In this document: positions 11,873-24,003 of the stretch, piece after piece
Layout: the number at the start of each line of letters is the position of its first letter
Numbering within the stretch: position 1 is the stretch's first letter
Origin: Paraspadella gotoi
Lineage: Eukaryota > Chaetognatha
NCBI GenBank assembly: GCA_051294375.1
Contig: CM119269.1
Coordinates: 5,564,381 to 5,628,380, forward strand
Direction of reading: 5' to 3'
DNA length: 64,000 bases
Translations under genes and position numbers: made by a program
Notes under the pieces: generated by a model
The model's database searches: none
Told to the model about the DNA's origin: nothing
The model's input: only the letters and a program-made list of their open reading frames with translations

Positions 11873-12111
11873 ACTGGTCACGTAACCAATACAAAAAAAC
11901 CAAATGCGATTCGGTATTCTTTAAAATTCATTCTGTCAACTTGTATGCAACCATTTAATACTTTTTAAATAATCGTTATTAGTTATTATGTTCTATTTTT
12001 ATATTTTTAAGAAAGACACAAATATAAAATTCGAAAAAAAAACTTCAACTTCATTGATAGGGAAGCCAGGTACTCTGGGAGTGAATAAACGAAACTGTGA
12101 GAGAGTCTTGA

Positions 12112-12240
12112 TTGAAATCTTGCAGGGACCTTCTGTGTCATCATCTTGTAAGAGTGATGGAGGCCTAAAACCATGGGCAAGATAGCTTATTTATTAAATG
12201 AATGGATAATTTTCATATTGGCAGTACCAATTTTATACAT
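12112..12240 (-). repeat. R3 interspersed repeat, reverse copy
   Basis: About 130 bases matching 33245-33400 in reverse complement, including gggcaagatagcttattta and catcttgtaagagtgatgg. Other copies lie at 32318, 32930 and 62230. Confidence 0.7.
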
Positions 12241-12659
12241 TAAGACAAGACAAGGCAGCAAGACTTAAAGCTGCCTCAATATTTCATTTTCCTTACTTAG
12301 GGCTAAAGGACAAAAACATAGCGCAAAATATTACTCCATCGATTTTTCTCCTTCAACTCAACTACGCAAGGTGTGGTCGAATACGGATAAGAGGTGACCC
12401 ACTGAAAAGAGGCGCTAATCGCCACCCCGCCCACGCGACAATCGAGACATTTCGGCGCGCGCTCCGTATCGCTTCCAACGTCCCTCGAGGCAACGCTCAC
12501 TCCTCAATTTATTATCTTTCCACAATCTCCCCTGATTCTCCACAATAACCCAATCAAGCAGCGTTTGAGGAAGGATGGAGCTCCTGATTCGCTTGTCAAA
12601 CAACACCGTCACTAAGTGCTTAGAGCTTGGTAACTCTTTCATCCAACGTACCAAAAACA

Positions 12660-12895
12660 GCTGAACGCAGTTTCCAACAGTGCAAACGCCACTCGGTCGT
12701 CCACAGAGCAAACAACCGTGTCCCGGTGCCATCAGCAACGCAAACAACCGCGTCACTGTACCGTCCACTGTGCAAAACAGCAGCGACACTTTTTCTTCCG
12801 CGGTGCAAGCAACAGCTCCACGATGCCGTCCACAGTGCAAACACCCACGCCACTTGGTCGTTCCAGCGCAAACAACCGAGCAAACAAGATTCAGT
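12660..12895. repeat. Degenerate minisatellite, about 30-35 base unit
   Basis: Successive units share the core gcaaacaaccg, followed by a cgtc/ccgtc block. At least six units are visible. The repeat keeps ORFs open on both strands (for example 12415-12996 minus), which I regard as a by-product of its composition. Confidence 0.6.
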
Positions 12896-14068
12896 TGGAA
12901 AGTACTTGAGAAGAGAGTGGCCTTCTCGGAGAAGCAGACCTGTTCCTCGCCCAAAACTCGAGAAAGGGAATCGAAGAAGAGCTGATGAATTATCACCTGA
13001 AATGGGAAGCTTATTCTCCGAATTCTACGCTGATCGGAAAATTAGTCTCGGAAGACGCCTATGCGGGTGTTGTGTACAATATTCAATTATTCAAACAAGT
13101 CGATATCATTAGAATCAATAAGTTTGGCTTTTATATTCACCAAGAAAAGTTTTTAGTTATCGAAAATTCTACTGTGTTTTCTTCCTCAAAATTTATCGAA
13201 CGGACGAACCAGAAACCCGTAAACAAAAATGGGGGGAAAAAACGAGAGCTTGTTTCCATCTTTTTATGGTCTAATTGAATCTTCAAAGCAGCTGAGACAA
13301 AAATTTAAAAAAAAACGCTTTGAGTGCACCGATCGTTTCGGTTTCTTGTTTTTTTTTGGTTTATATTTTTATAAAAACAAAAAACTTATTTTTTTATATA
13401 AAGTTAAGCTGTTACAGTTTCTTAATTATCAGACTTTGACAACATTTTGCGATGCTCACCCGAAGTCAAAAGAAGTTCATGTCAGCGATTGAAATGAAAG
13501 GGAAACGTCCGATTGCACCGGAAGCGACGATGAGTTTTTTTTTACATTTCAAGACGTCAATCTCAACTCTAGATTTTAGGACGAATGAACCCAGAACTCA
13601 AGTACGGATTTGATTGTCATGGATTTTCGGAGGACGAGAAGATTTGGTGCGAATTCGAAAATAGTTTTAGCAGAATTTTGAAGTTGGATGAAAATACTAT
13701 TGGATGAGGAGAGATGAGTGACAGATTTGAAAATGGGACTTGGCGATCGATTTGAAGCCAGTCGGTGAGGATAGTTGTTTCGTTGATTGGAAGTCGTTTT
13801 TCTGTGATTAAAATTGGGAAATACTCGTTGCGCTTGTAAGTCTAGACGGAAGAATCAGAAAGCGTTTGTCGGTCTTTACATAGAAAAGGCTGGATTGTTT
13901 TTAAAGATTTTTATTTTCCTTCTTCGCTGTCGTGAACAACAGTTTTCCATCTGACTAAATAAATCGTTAAAAGTAAAGCGCTTCCCTTTTTATCCCCACG
14001 AACGACCGGCGTGGAGACATGGTGCAAAAAGAGGGAGAGAAAGAGAGAAACAGTCACGGCGACAAGAG

Positions 14069-14168
<100 letters not shown>

Positions 14169-14367
14169 GATGGAAGATAGAGAGAAAAAGAAAGGAGAGA
14201 CAGAAAGTGAAAACGATAAGATCCCAGCGAGAAAAATAAAAAAAGAAAGTAAATCATAAAATAAGAAAAGAAAGGAGAAAAATTAGTTATGATTTTTTTA
14301 AATTTTTTAATGATTTTTCGCAAAGAAACTGAATCAGCGAGAAAGTCAAAATATCGAAGAATTTAGG

Positions 14368-14481
<114 letters not shown>

Positions 14482-15228
14482 GCGTTTTCTTTCGCCAGCC
14501 TCTGATGTATGACGCCGGTTGATTCACGCGTAAAACCCGATCCTCCTCCTCATCGTTTTCTTCTTCCTCTTCCTCCTTCTCTACCTCCTTTTTCCTCTTC
14601 GTCCTTCCTTCCCCCCCTCATGATCGAGGGAGAACGTGAGACGAAGCGAGAGCGAGAGCGAGAGACACAGAGAGAAAGCGACAGAGAGCGAGAGGGGAAG
14701 AAATCCACGACTATTCCTGCATCGCATGCCTCGTATCGCATGTTGCATGGTGCATGCAGAATGTGCAGGACGATGACTCATACGCGCGAGCATCAACACC
14801 TTTTTTTCGTTCCCCCGTTTTTTTCTGGGCTTTTCTTCCTCCTCCTCCTCATCCTCCTCCTCCTCCTCGTCATCTCCTTCAGCGGATCTGGTCTCGCGGT
14901 GGCGAAGGAGTGGAGAAGTGGAGGAGGAAGGTCGGACTGACTTTGGAGGGAAAAACTTTTTCCTGGGTTTTTACGTTCTTAGGATTCTCGCTCTTTAGTG
15001 AGTTTACAGCGAATCACAATGAGTTTACGACGAAATTGGTACAAGCAACATTAAAGATATTTCTTTATTCTATTGAATAAGCTATCTAATATCTAGTATC
15101 TAGTATCTATTCCCTGACTTTGCACAGACTATGGTCGGTTAAGGCTTCCTTCTCTCTCACATAGCCCTCTCACGGACCAGTATATTCACTCAAAGAGTAA
15201 GTAGTACTCTTTCAATAAAGTAAGTAGT

Positions 15229-15457
15229 ATGGTGGACTAAAATGCACGTTCATCTGCGGTCATTGGTGCCGGAGGCAAGTCATTCGCCTCCCAACCTAAA
15301 GGTCCGGGGTTCTTGCCCGGTGGTCGTCTGGCAGTTAAGATGGACGGGGCGCTTAACCCGCCTGTAACATGGTGTTACAGCCTGATCCGAAGCTCAGGGA
15401 CTGCTTATATTGAACGGTTCTGTCACTAACACATAACAAATATCACTATCTCTTCAG
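15229..15457 (+). repeat. SINE family R1, copy 3, with target-site duplication
   Basis: Full-length match to the copies at 1739 and 2152. AGTAGTAT flanks both ends, an 8-base target-site duplication, which supports retroposition. Confidence 0.8.
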
Positions 15458-15819
15458 TAGTATAATTTTTTCTATAAATTATTTTAATTATATAAAAGGA
15501 CCACTCCCTTAAGTTATGATGCACAGTTAATTTACAGCGAATCACAGTCAGTTTACACCGGGCAAAGGATAAGTGATTCGTGTTCAAGCAAACATCACCG
15601 TCATGTGTGTCTACCTTTTTATTATTCACCAATTTAGCATTCGCCACAATATATTATAAATTATATGATGTACTTTATTAATAAAGATTAAATAAGTACA
15701 AATTTTTAAAATAGAGGAAACAATAAAAATAGGGAAAACTCTTTTCCTCGAAACGAAACTTCAAGGCTTTCGCCAGCAGCGGAAGAAAGGATGGAATCCA
15801 GGCGCTTAATGGCCGTAGA

Positions 15820-15920
<101 letters not shown>

Positions 15921-16064
15921 ATCTTTTGTTTTCATCGTCAGACTCTGCCTCTGACGTCATGAAGGGAATTGCGTCCTCCTCTTCCCGCCGCAAGAGTCGC
16001 TGGACGACCCGTTGCGGTAAAGTGGGTTTTCGCAGGGAAATTACGGGATGTGGTATGAAGTAAA

Positions 16065-16155
16065 GCATGGAGGGCGGGTAAGGAGTGGGAATTGGAATGA
16101 GGGAATGAGGGAATGAGGCATGGAGGGCGGGTAAGGAGTGGGAATTGGAATGAGG
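16065..16155 (+). repeat. 53-base tandem duplication
   Basis: The block starting gcatggagggcgggtaagga at 16065 is repeated at 16118 and is nearly identical through ggaattggaatgag. Confidence 0.85.
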
Positions 16156-18660
16156 TTCGGAGTCGCAGATAGGGTTGAGCGTTAAGAGGCATGACGATTA
16201 AAATTTATTGCAGCGCATAGATTTTCTAAAGTTTTTATTGATTGACTGATTTATTTATTTATTGAATGACTGATTTATTTCATTTATTTATTTATTTAAT
16301 TATTTATTTTATTTATTAATTTTTTATTTATTTAATTTATTTGTTTAATATTTTTTTTTATTTAACAGTTTTGTTGTGGGTACAAAAGAGAATAAAAAGA
16401 TTGAGAAGGGTAGATTTGCGCGCGATTGCTATTGCTGTTTACTGTCAGCTAACTCTATTTCGTATAATCGATAATTTCTTTTACTTTCGATAGCATTATT
16501 TATTATTATCATTCATTAATTATTTATTTATTAGTTATTTCACGTTCACACCCGTCAATACCTACCTCAGCCAATTATTTCCCCCGACTTTTTTCAGAGA
16601 AGACGGGAGAAGACGCGTCATTACTTCCTCGTTCCGCTCGCCCCTTTCGCGTCTTCGGTCGTCAATGAAACTCAGAGTCCGTCGTTTCATCCCGCGTCTC
16701 TTCGCACGGATGAACTTTGCGTCAGGGAAGAATGAAAGAGACACCGCGGCGTATTCGACTGTGTTAATTTCAGTTAGATTATCATAATAGTATTAAGATG
16801 GAAAATATTATCCATCTTAAACGATTAATAAGAGAGTTGAACCGGACTTTCGGTTCGATTTACTAATTTGTCGAATTTAATTTCAGGAAGTTTTAGGTAC
16901 GTATTTTGGTTCGGCCATATATGTAGAATTTAAAGCGTGTCCAGTGTCCACTGTCCACGTCTAATGCAAAACTCCGAGAAAAGGTTACTTACTACTTATT
17001 GGTAATAATATTATTATTCTTTTTTGGAGGAAGAAGTTACGGTTATGATTCTGGGATCATAGGATAGAAGAACCGAATCCAAGGTAAGGCGGGAGAAGCT
17101 TCGCACAGATGAAGATTCCTGGTTACGAATACAATGCATTTTTGCTTTAAACGTATTTTAACGTCATCGGGACTCATCTCGAGTTCTTTAAGTTTTCTTA
17201 ACTCACGATCGCCGAGGATCGTTGCTCAATTGCTCATTTAACTTCAACTTCGTGCGTAAAATATTTACACGAATCACCATAAGTGAATGAAGAATGAAGA
17301 AAAATGCTTGAAATTTACAAAGATAAACAGAACATTACATTTGCCCTTTAAAAAATTCACGATTTCATGGGATCCGCTTAGGTATTGGCTTTTAAACGTC
17401 TACAGCATCGAGAAAAATGACAACGACCGCTTGATTCAGGACCTCATGAAAGTCTTCTTTTAGGTATATAACTTTCATGATGCCTCAACAAAGATAAAAC
17501 TAAATCACAAACAAAATCAAATCCGACGAAAAGAAAGCGAAAGAAGAAAAAAAAAAAAAGAAAGTAAAATCACATAAAGCACTACTATAATTATTGTACT
17601 ACTATTTACGTACGTACTACTATTTACACTGCTTTTACTCTTAATAATACGAACACTGCTAGTACAACAATTAAGTACCAGGTTTCACACTACGATTTCC
17701 TCTATAGAAAACCAACATAAAACGAAGAAGAAGAAAACAACAACAAGACGACGACGACAACATCAACCACTTTGCCCTTTCAGAAGTACATTTGCCCTCT
17801 TCCAATGTCTGAGAAACCTCAACTGCGCAATCGCGTGTTTGATTGAAAAGAAAAAAAAACCGAAATTCTGGAAAGTCGTGCGCGACTCCGAAATCGAATC
17901 AAAACCAAAAATATAAAAATATGAGGAAGAAGCGAAATAATGTATCCATTCATTCTTTAATCGCGGGGTTTCCAAGGAACCATCGAGAACGACGCGTGAT
18001 AGGTCGACTCAGTCTCGTGTGGAACAACGACGCGTTCTCATTGGTCGAGCCGCGAGTTGGAGGATCGCGACAGGTTCCTCAAAAAAACGCAACATTTCAT
18101 ATTTTTGTATTAAAAAAAAACACTTTATTTTCTTCGTGATTTGAATGATTTGCATCATTGTGAGGAGACGTTCATAATGCTGATTGGGTTAAAAGTTCAA
18201 ATCTTAAAGTAATATTAAAGATAGATTTTATTTCAACGCTCTGACCGTCCAATTGGGAATTTCGAAGTTCCTTCAAAACTAACTCTAGTAATATAAAAAC
18301 ATGGTCACTAAAAGATTACCACCTATTATCGTGGAAAGACAGTGGAAGGCTACCACCGAGGGGGAATGAGAGGGGAAAGTTTTTGTAAATAGGGCCTGTG
18401 GTAAGTCCCCTCACCACGTTATTTAAAAAAATATCTAGATCTGTTTTGTAGGTTTTTTTCAGAAATAGAAAAAAAAGAATATTGTTGCGCTATATATACG
18501 GAAAAAAACTAAACAAAACGAATAAACGAAAAACAACTAATAAAGCCTTGAAGGCGCATGAAAAAAAAACAGTGACTCATCCATCAAAAATCTCTCGAAG
18601 ATGGCAAATTGATTCGACCTTTCCCGATCCAACTCATTCGCGCCAAATCGAGCAACGACG

Positions 18661-21233
18661 ATGATCACTTGCAACAAGGCGCTCGTGTTCAGGTGCAACG
18701 AATCCAGCGGCAGCGGACCAGAACTTCTTCGGCAGGTCTCGAGCCCGCTGGGTGGGATTGTGATATAGGAGCGTGAGTCAGAAAGATATCAAAAGAAGCT
18801 CGTGAAGGGGCAGTTATGATAGCAGTGAGCACGTTGTTTAACCTTTTTTCTTGGAACAACAATACCGCAAGCAATAAAATCGCAACTAAACATTAAACAA
18901 TGAAATTTACCCCGAATTAAATTAAATTAAATTAAACTCCCGCTCAGGTTCTGTTGGAGCGAGGCTGGCAGGAATACGACAGCGACGGATCAGCGAATGG
19001 CGACGACGAATCCACTAGAGAACCAGACTGGAATCTTTGGTGGAGGACGTCTCGGTTCAGGATGTCCGAGTACAACGAGATTATGCCCTGGCAGAGGCTC
19101 AATCACTACCCCAAGGTTGAAAGAGGGGAAATGTTTGGTTTGGGCAGAGTCTTGATCACTATCTCAAGGTTGAAAGAGAGAAATGTTAGGTTTGGGAAGT
19201 GTCTTAATCACTACCCCAAGGGTGAGAGAGGAAAATGTTAAGTTTCGGCAGAGTCTTAATCACTATCCCAAGGTTGAAAGAGAGAAATGTTAGGTTTGGG
19301 CAGTGGCTCAATCATTGTCCCAAGGGTGGAACAGAAAAATTATAAGTTTGGGCAGAGGCTTAATCACTTTTTCACAGTTGAAAAAAGTAAGTTTGTTCAG
19401 AGGCTCCAGGGAAAATACCAACAGATCATTATATCTTATAAAATGATATAATAAAAATAAAAGTACAGGATTAACAGCGTAAATAACAAAAACTGTAATT
19501 TCAATGTGTTGCGCCGCTGTATCTGACATATCACAAATATTTCCAGGTGATCACGTAATTACATAATTATAAAATATACTATTGTTGATCACTTATCTGC
19601 AAAGTTTTAACTAAATCAACCATATTACACGAAATATACTATGATGAGGTAACCATAGTACTCCGTATTAAAGTTTGCACATGGACAAGATTCCTTATTA
19701 GCCTCAAAAGTATTGATTAAAATGACTCAGTAATACTCAGTATTTAATGAGTTATGCTACATTAAATTTTGGGTTATATGATTGAATTTTTAGATGATCA
19801 CGTAACTGTACAAATATTATACATATGCAATGAATTATGCATTATGCATATTAAAGTTCTTATGGGACCATACCTTTCTACCATATATGAACTAAATTGA
19901 AGTAGTATTACCGTAGTTATGATCAATTTTAATGAAAGTATGACAAACCGACAGATGTACTGACTGACCGATCGACCGCCAGACCGACCTACCGATTAAC
20001 ACTCAAATGTCTTATAGAGTTGCTCACCGAATACTCGCGGCGTAACCACAAATGCCGTATACTATACATTCAAAAAAATTCTTCTTTAAAGAATTTCGGC
20101 CAGAAAATCTACGATGTACAAAAATTCCTGGGTCGACCCTCAATATCAAGGTTACCGAGTAGAGCTTCAAGTCCCACTCGTAGTTCAAGGCCAAAATACG
20201 ACGAGCTAGAAATGGAAGACAGAAAGAAAAAAAAATTGAAGCGAGAAAAAAGGAGAACGAAGGAAGAAAGTAGAGCAAAGAAGGGAAAAAAAATTGTAGA
20301 AATGTAATAAAATTAATTAAGAGGAGAGCCTGAAAAATGAATGAAGAAAGAAGGAAAGAAATAAAGGAGAAAAGAAAAAAAGAAAAAAGAAAGAAAGAAA
20401 GAGAAAAAAAACCTTGAAATAAACAGAAATAAACAAACAAACGTCGAGCCGGTTTTTTTTTGTTTTTTTTTGAGAATTCGATGACGTAATTCAACTTAAA
20501 GGCAATTAAGCGCGACAAAAATCTAAAATATATATGTTATATATACATTTGTCTTTTGTATATTTGTAAAATCGTTGTGCAATACTATTATTAAACTCTA
20601 CACTTTGTAATCTGATTTAACAACGAAAAGAAAGGAAACGATGCGATCATATATATTTGTCATAATTTAAATCTACCACTATTTAATCCCTCTTCCCGCG
20701 ACAGACGACTGCCATCACTAAGAAGGATTGTCTCTTGCGTCACATGCGTCGAATGAAGGGAGTCTTCGGAACGCTTTACAATTTCATCCCAGTCTCTTTC
20801 AATCTGCCCAACGATTATACGAAGTAAGAACTTGAGATTAGATGGAATTGTTTTGACCGATGAGGCGTCGTCGTCGTATTGGCCAATCTCTTTATTAATT
20901 TGTTTGACACAGATTTTTGACGAATAAAAACGAAATCCGATCCTCGTGACGTCAGCTTCCGCGACTCATAAACCGAGAATTCAGTTTCGAATCGTCTAAG
21001 CTTTAGTTAATTATAATTTTATATCGATTTATTTAATATTAATAAATTATATATTTTATAATTATATATAATTATGTGTAATATATTTAAAACAGCTCTC
21101 AGAATATTTTTATTGGTTACAGCGTTAAGGATTTTTTAATTTTTTGACTTATGAGAAAACAGAAAATACTTGAGACTAAGAATCACGCATAGGTTGTAAT
21201 AAAATTATTGATTTGATTTGATGAACTCTTAAA

Positions 21234-21279
<46 letters not shown>

Positions 21280-23652
21280 TCTCTTCCATCTCATCGTCTC
21301 TCTCTCTCTCTCTTTCCCCTACTCCTTTCTCAGGTTTCGTCGCAGAATACACGAAGCAAAGAGACAAATCGATATGGATTTGCAAACCCGCGGATTTATC
21401 TCGAGGCCGAGGAATCTTTATATTTAAAGACCTCAACGATTTAGGTGCACAGAGTTTTTGGAGTCACGCCGCCGAAAAAAAATTTCGGACGAATTTGGCC
21501 CATATAGTTTTTTCTTATCTTTTTAGCCTACGACTGCAACGCGGTGGTGCAGAAGTACGTGGACGATCCTCTCCTCATTTGCGGCTACAAATTCGATCTC
21601 CGAATGTACGTCTGCGTTCCATCCTTCCATCCTTTGACTCTCTATCTCTACGAGGAAGGGCTCGTTAGGTGAATATCGGAGATTCGAAAGGTTCTCTTTT
21701 AAGTGTCACTTACCAAATTACGGTATTATCGAAATCGATTCAAAACCGAATTACGTTTGGTTGAAGAGGCTGGTTTTAAGGGGCGCCACATCCGCAGCGG
21801 TGTCACCTCGTGGTGACAGCGATGTTCAAGTAGTCCAATTGCCCATACCTACTGGCGGGTTACCCGGTCCATCCCACTTTCTACATGACAACCTGAGTGC
21901 TCGAACCAGGGACGTACTTTGAGATGGTGCATTAGTTCACTGATCTGTGGTGAATCACCACTGGTGAAAGGGCCACCAGATGGTATTCTTTTCTATTTTT
22001 CGTCACTTAAACTCTTGTCTTTATACCGGGATTAATACAAAATTTATATACGTGCTCGCCTTGAATTCCAGATTCGGGACTGAAAAATACAATTTGAATA
22101 ATTTAGAAAACGTCTACTCTCATTTAACTAATACGTCAATAAACAAATTCAGGTAAAAAACTACTAAATATTTTACTGAGTGGATTCCGGTAGTACTTCT
22201 TTTCAAAAATTTAACTAAATTAACAGTTTTGATTCTTAATTCATTCAGCCCGACTTACGCGGTTGACAAAGAGCGCATCGGACCCGGATGTAAATGGAGT
22301 CTGGCGCAACTTAAAAGTTACTTGCATCAGGTGAGTCTCGAGGTCACGCAACTCTCGGTTAGTGAGGAGTTTGAGGGAACACGAATTTTAAGTTTCTAAT
22401 GTCTGACTCAATGCTCACATTTCGTCAAGTATTAATCAATCTATCTATATATCCTTCTATCTATCTATCTTTCTTTTATTTATTTTTTTAGATGAATATA
22501 GACGATTCTTTGCTTTGGCCGCGAGTAATTTCGATATGCACACTCACTATTCTTGCTCAGGTAAAAATTTCCGGAAAAAAGTATTAATATATTTTATCTA
22601 ATCAAAGCAAGCAAACTAAATTTAAAAAAAAAAACTCTTAAGAGGGCCGCAATAACGCAAGGCTCTTAAATACTACTTGCGATCGCACCTATTAGACTTA
22701 CTTTTCGACAGGTGCCGTCTGTGCCGCGCATCTCCAACTGTTTCGAATTGTTCGGCTTCGACATTCTTGTCGACGAACACATGAAGCCCTGGCTGTTGGA
22801 GGTCAATTTCTCTCCCTCGCTGGGGTCTGACTGTCAGGCGGACATTCAGGTGATTTAATAACCGTGGACGAGGCAGACATTCTTCAGATTAGACCATTGG
22901 ACATTCAGGTGATTTAATAACCGGGGACGAGGCAGGCATTCTTAGATTAGACCATTGGGACATTCAGGTGATTTAATAACCGTGGACGAGGCAGAAATTC
23001 TTAGATTAGACCATTGGACATTCAGGTGATTTAATAACCGGGGACGAGGCAGGCATTCTTAGATTAGACCATTGGGACATTCAGGTGATTTTAATAACCG
23101 TGGACGAGGCAGACATTCTTTAGATTAGACCATTGGGACATTTCAGGTGATTTAATAAACCGGCGGACAGTGCAGACATTCTTAGATTAGACCACTTGGG
23201 ACATCAGGTGATTTAATAACCGGGGACGAGGCAGGCATTCTTAGACCATTGGGACATTCAGGTGATTTAATAACCGGGAACGAGGCAGACATTCTTAGAT
23301 TAGACCATAGGGACATTCAGGTGATTCAGGTCCGCGACCTGGCGATTATTTAAGCAGGCACTACTAGCGCCAGATACTAGAAATTATTTTTTCTACTTTA
23401 CGATTGAGGTTTACATTGTATTCCTTTCATACAAGTAACATCTCTAACTAGTATTCTACTATCGTTAATAATTTGATACTTTTGATTGTTTGCCAGGTTA
23501 AAAAACCCCTTTTGCATGACTTACTCGATTTGCTCAACTACAAAGACACGGACGCCGAGCACGGACAGGGTCATCTCTACAACAAAGAGAATAGACAAAA
23601 GTACAACATCGGACTGGGCAGCTCATCCATGACAGGTTTTAACGGAGTGTGA
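18661..23652 (+). CDS. ttll2-like: TTLL2-like tubulin glutamylase, catalytic core, 10 exons
   Basis: ATP-grasp ligase that adds glutamate to tubulin tails (TTL domain). Exons: 18661-18735, 18948-19115, 20705-20823, 21334-21444, 21527-21668, 22072-22152, 22249-22330, 22492-22560, 22712-22849, 23497-23652. All have AG/GT borders. Visible motifs in order: [20 protein letters not shown], then FNLPNDYTK, the nucleotide-binding block [45 protein letters not shown] and the ATP-grasp [10 protein letters not shown]. The order and the RMSEYN/MPW block fit TTLL2 best. Exon lengths sum to 1141, one base over a multiple of three; the excess is at the start of exon 4 (21335-21337). Exon 10 either stops at TGA 23650-23652 (about 379 residues) or splices at 23635 to a tail at 27875. 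Introns 2 and 9 hold minisatellites that begin at the exon edge. Confidence 0.88.
19091..19400 (+). repeat. Minisatellite of about 53 bases seeded at a TTLL2 exon end
   Basis: About six units. Each contains a version of the last 25 bases of exon 2 (gcagaggctcaatcactacc then ccaag) followed by the intron start gttgaaagag. The real exon end at 19115 is the first unit. Confidence 0.9.
19490..20050 (+). repeat. R2 element with imperfect terminal inverted repeats
   Basis: Starts near tgtgttgcgccgctgtatc and ends near gaatactcgcggcgtaacca, which resemble each other in reverse complement. Internal gatcacgtaa motifs and a gaccgaccgaccg-type block match the copies at 25165 and 32228. Confidence 0.6.
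21237..21333 (+). repeat. (CT)n array serving as polypyrimidine tract
   Basis: The array runs straight into the acceptor of TTLL2 exon 4 (ctttctcag at 21325-21333). Confidence 0.8.
21780..21990 (-). repeat. Second tRNA-like SINE, reverse orientation
   Basis: On the minus strand it carries tccctggttcgagcactc, a good pol III B box, with an A-box-like agatcagtgaacta upstream. It lies in a TTLL2 intron. It is the only copy in the window and is unlike family R1. Confidence 0.5.
22841..23330 (+). repeat. Minisatellite of about 58 bases seeded at a TTLL2 exon end
   Basis: Eight units plus a partial. Each carries acattcaggtgatttaata and then a gaggcag-attcttagatt block. The first unit is the true end of exon 9, where CAG at 22847-22849 is followed by the intron gtgatttaa. 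Every unit therefore repeats the splice donor. Confidence 0.92.
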
Positions 23653-24003
23653 GGGCCTTCGGGCAATGGTTAAGCCGGATGCTCTTTTGTTTGAATAATC
23701 GATAGCAGAAGAAATTGCTTTGGTCAGTGAACCCGGATCCGTGCGCGTGCCATCTGCGCGGACCGACGGACAAAACTTCCCAGCGACGTCTTCCTAGCTT
23801 ATGCGCTTCTTTACGGTAAATATTTTCGGTGCGATTAGATTAAGAAAAAAAAAAAGCTTATCCACGAATATTGTGGGTGTATAAAATTTGAGTTCGACCA
23901 ATCTGAAATTATTAATTTAAAATCAAACGCATCCTATCTCAGGATGAATCTTATATTTCAAGTATATTCCAAAATCCGCAAACACCAATCAGTTAAAATT
24001 CTA

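Noticed and set aside
12415-12996. Minus-strand ORF of 193 codons
   Set aside because: Lies over a degenerate minisatellite that keeps several frames open; no recognisable protein.
22841-23330. CRISPR-like array
   Set aside because: Whole units are repeated with no unique spacers, the first unit is exon sequence, and the genome is animal.
23709-23810. Extra TTLL2 exon after 23635
   Set aside because: An acceptor exists at 23708, but the frame in phase with the donor ends at a TAG and the open frame is out of phase with exon 10.
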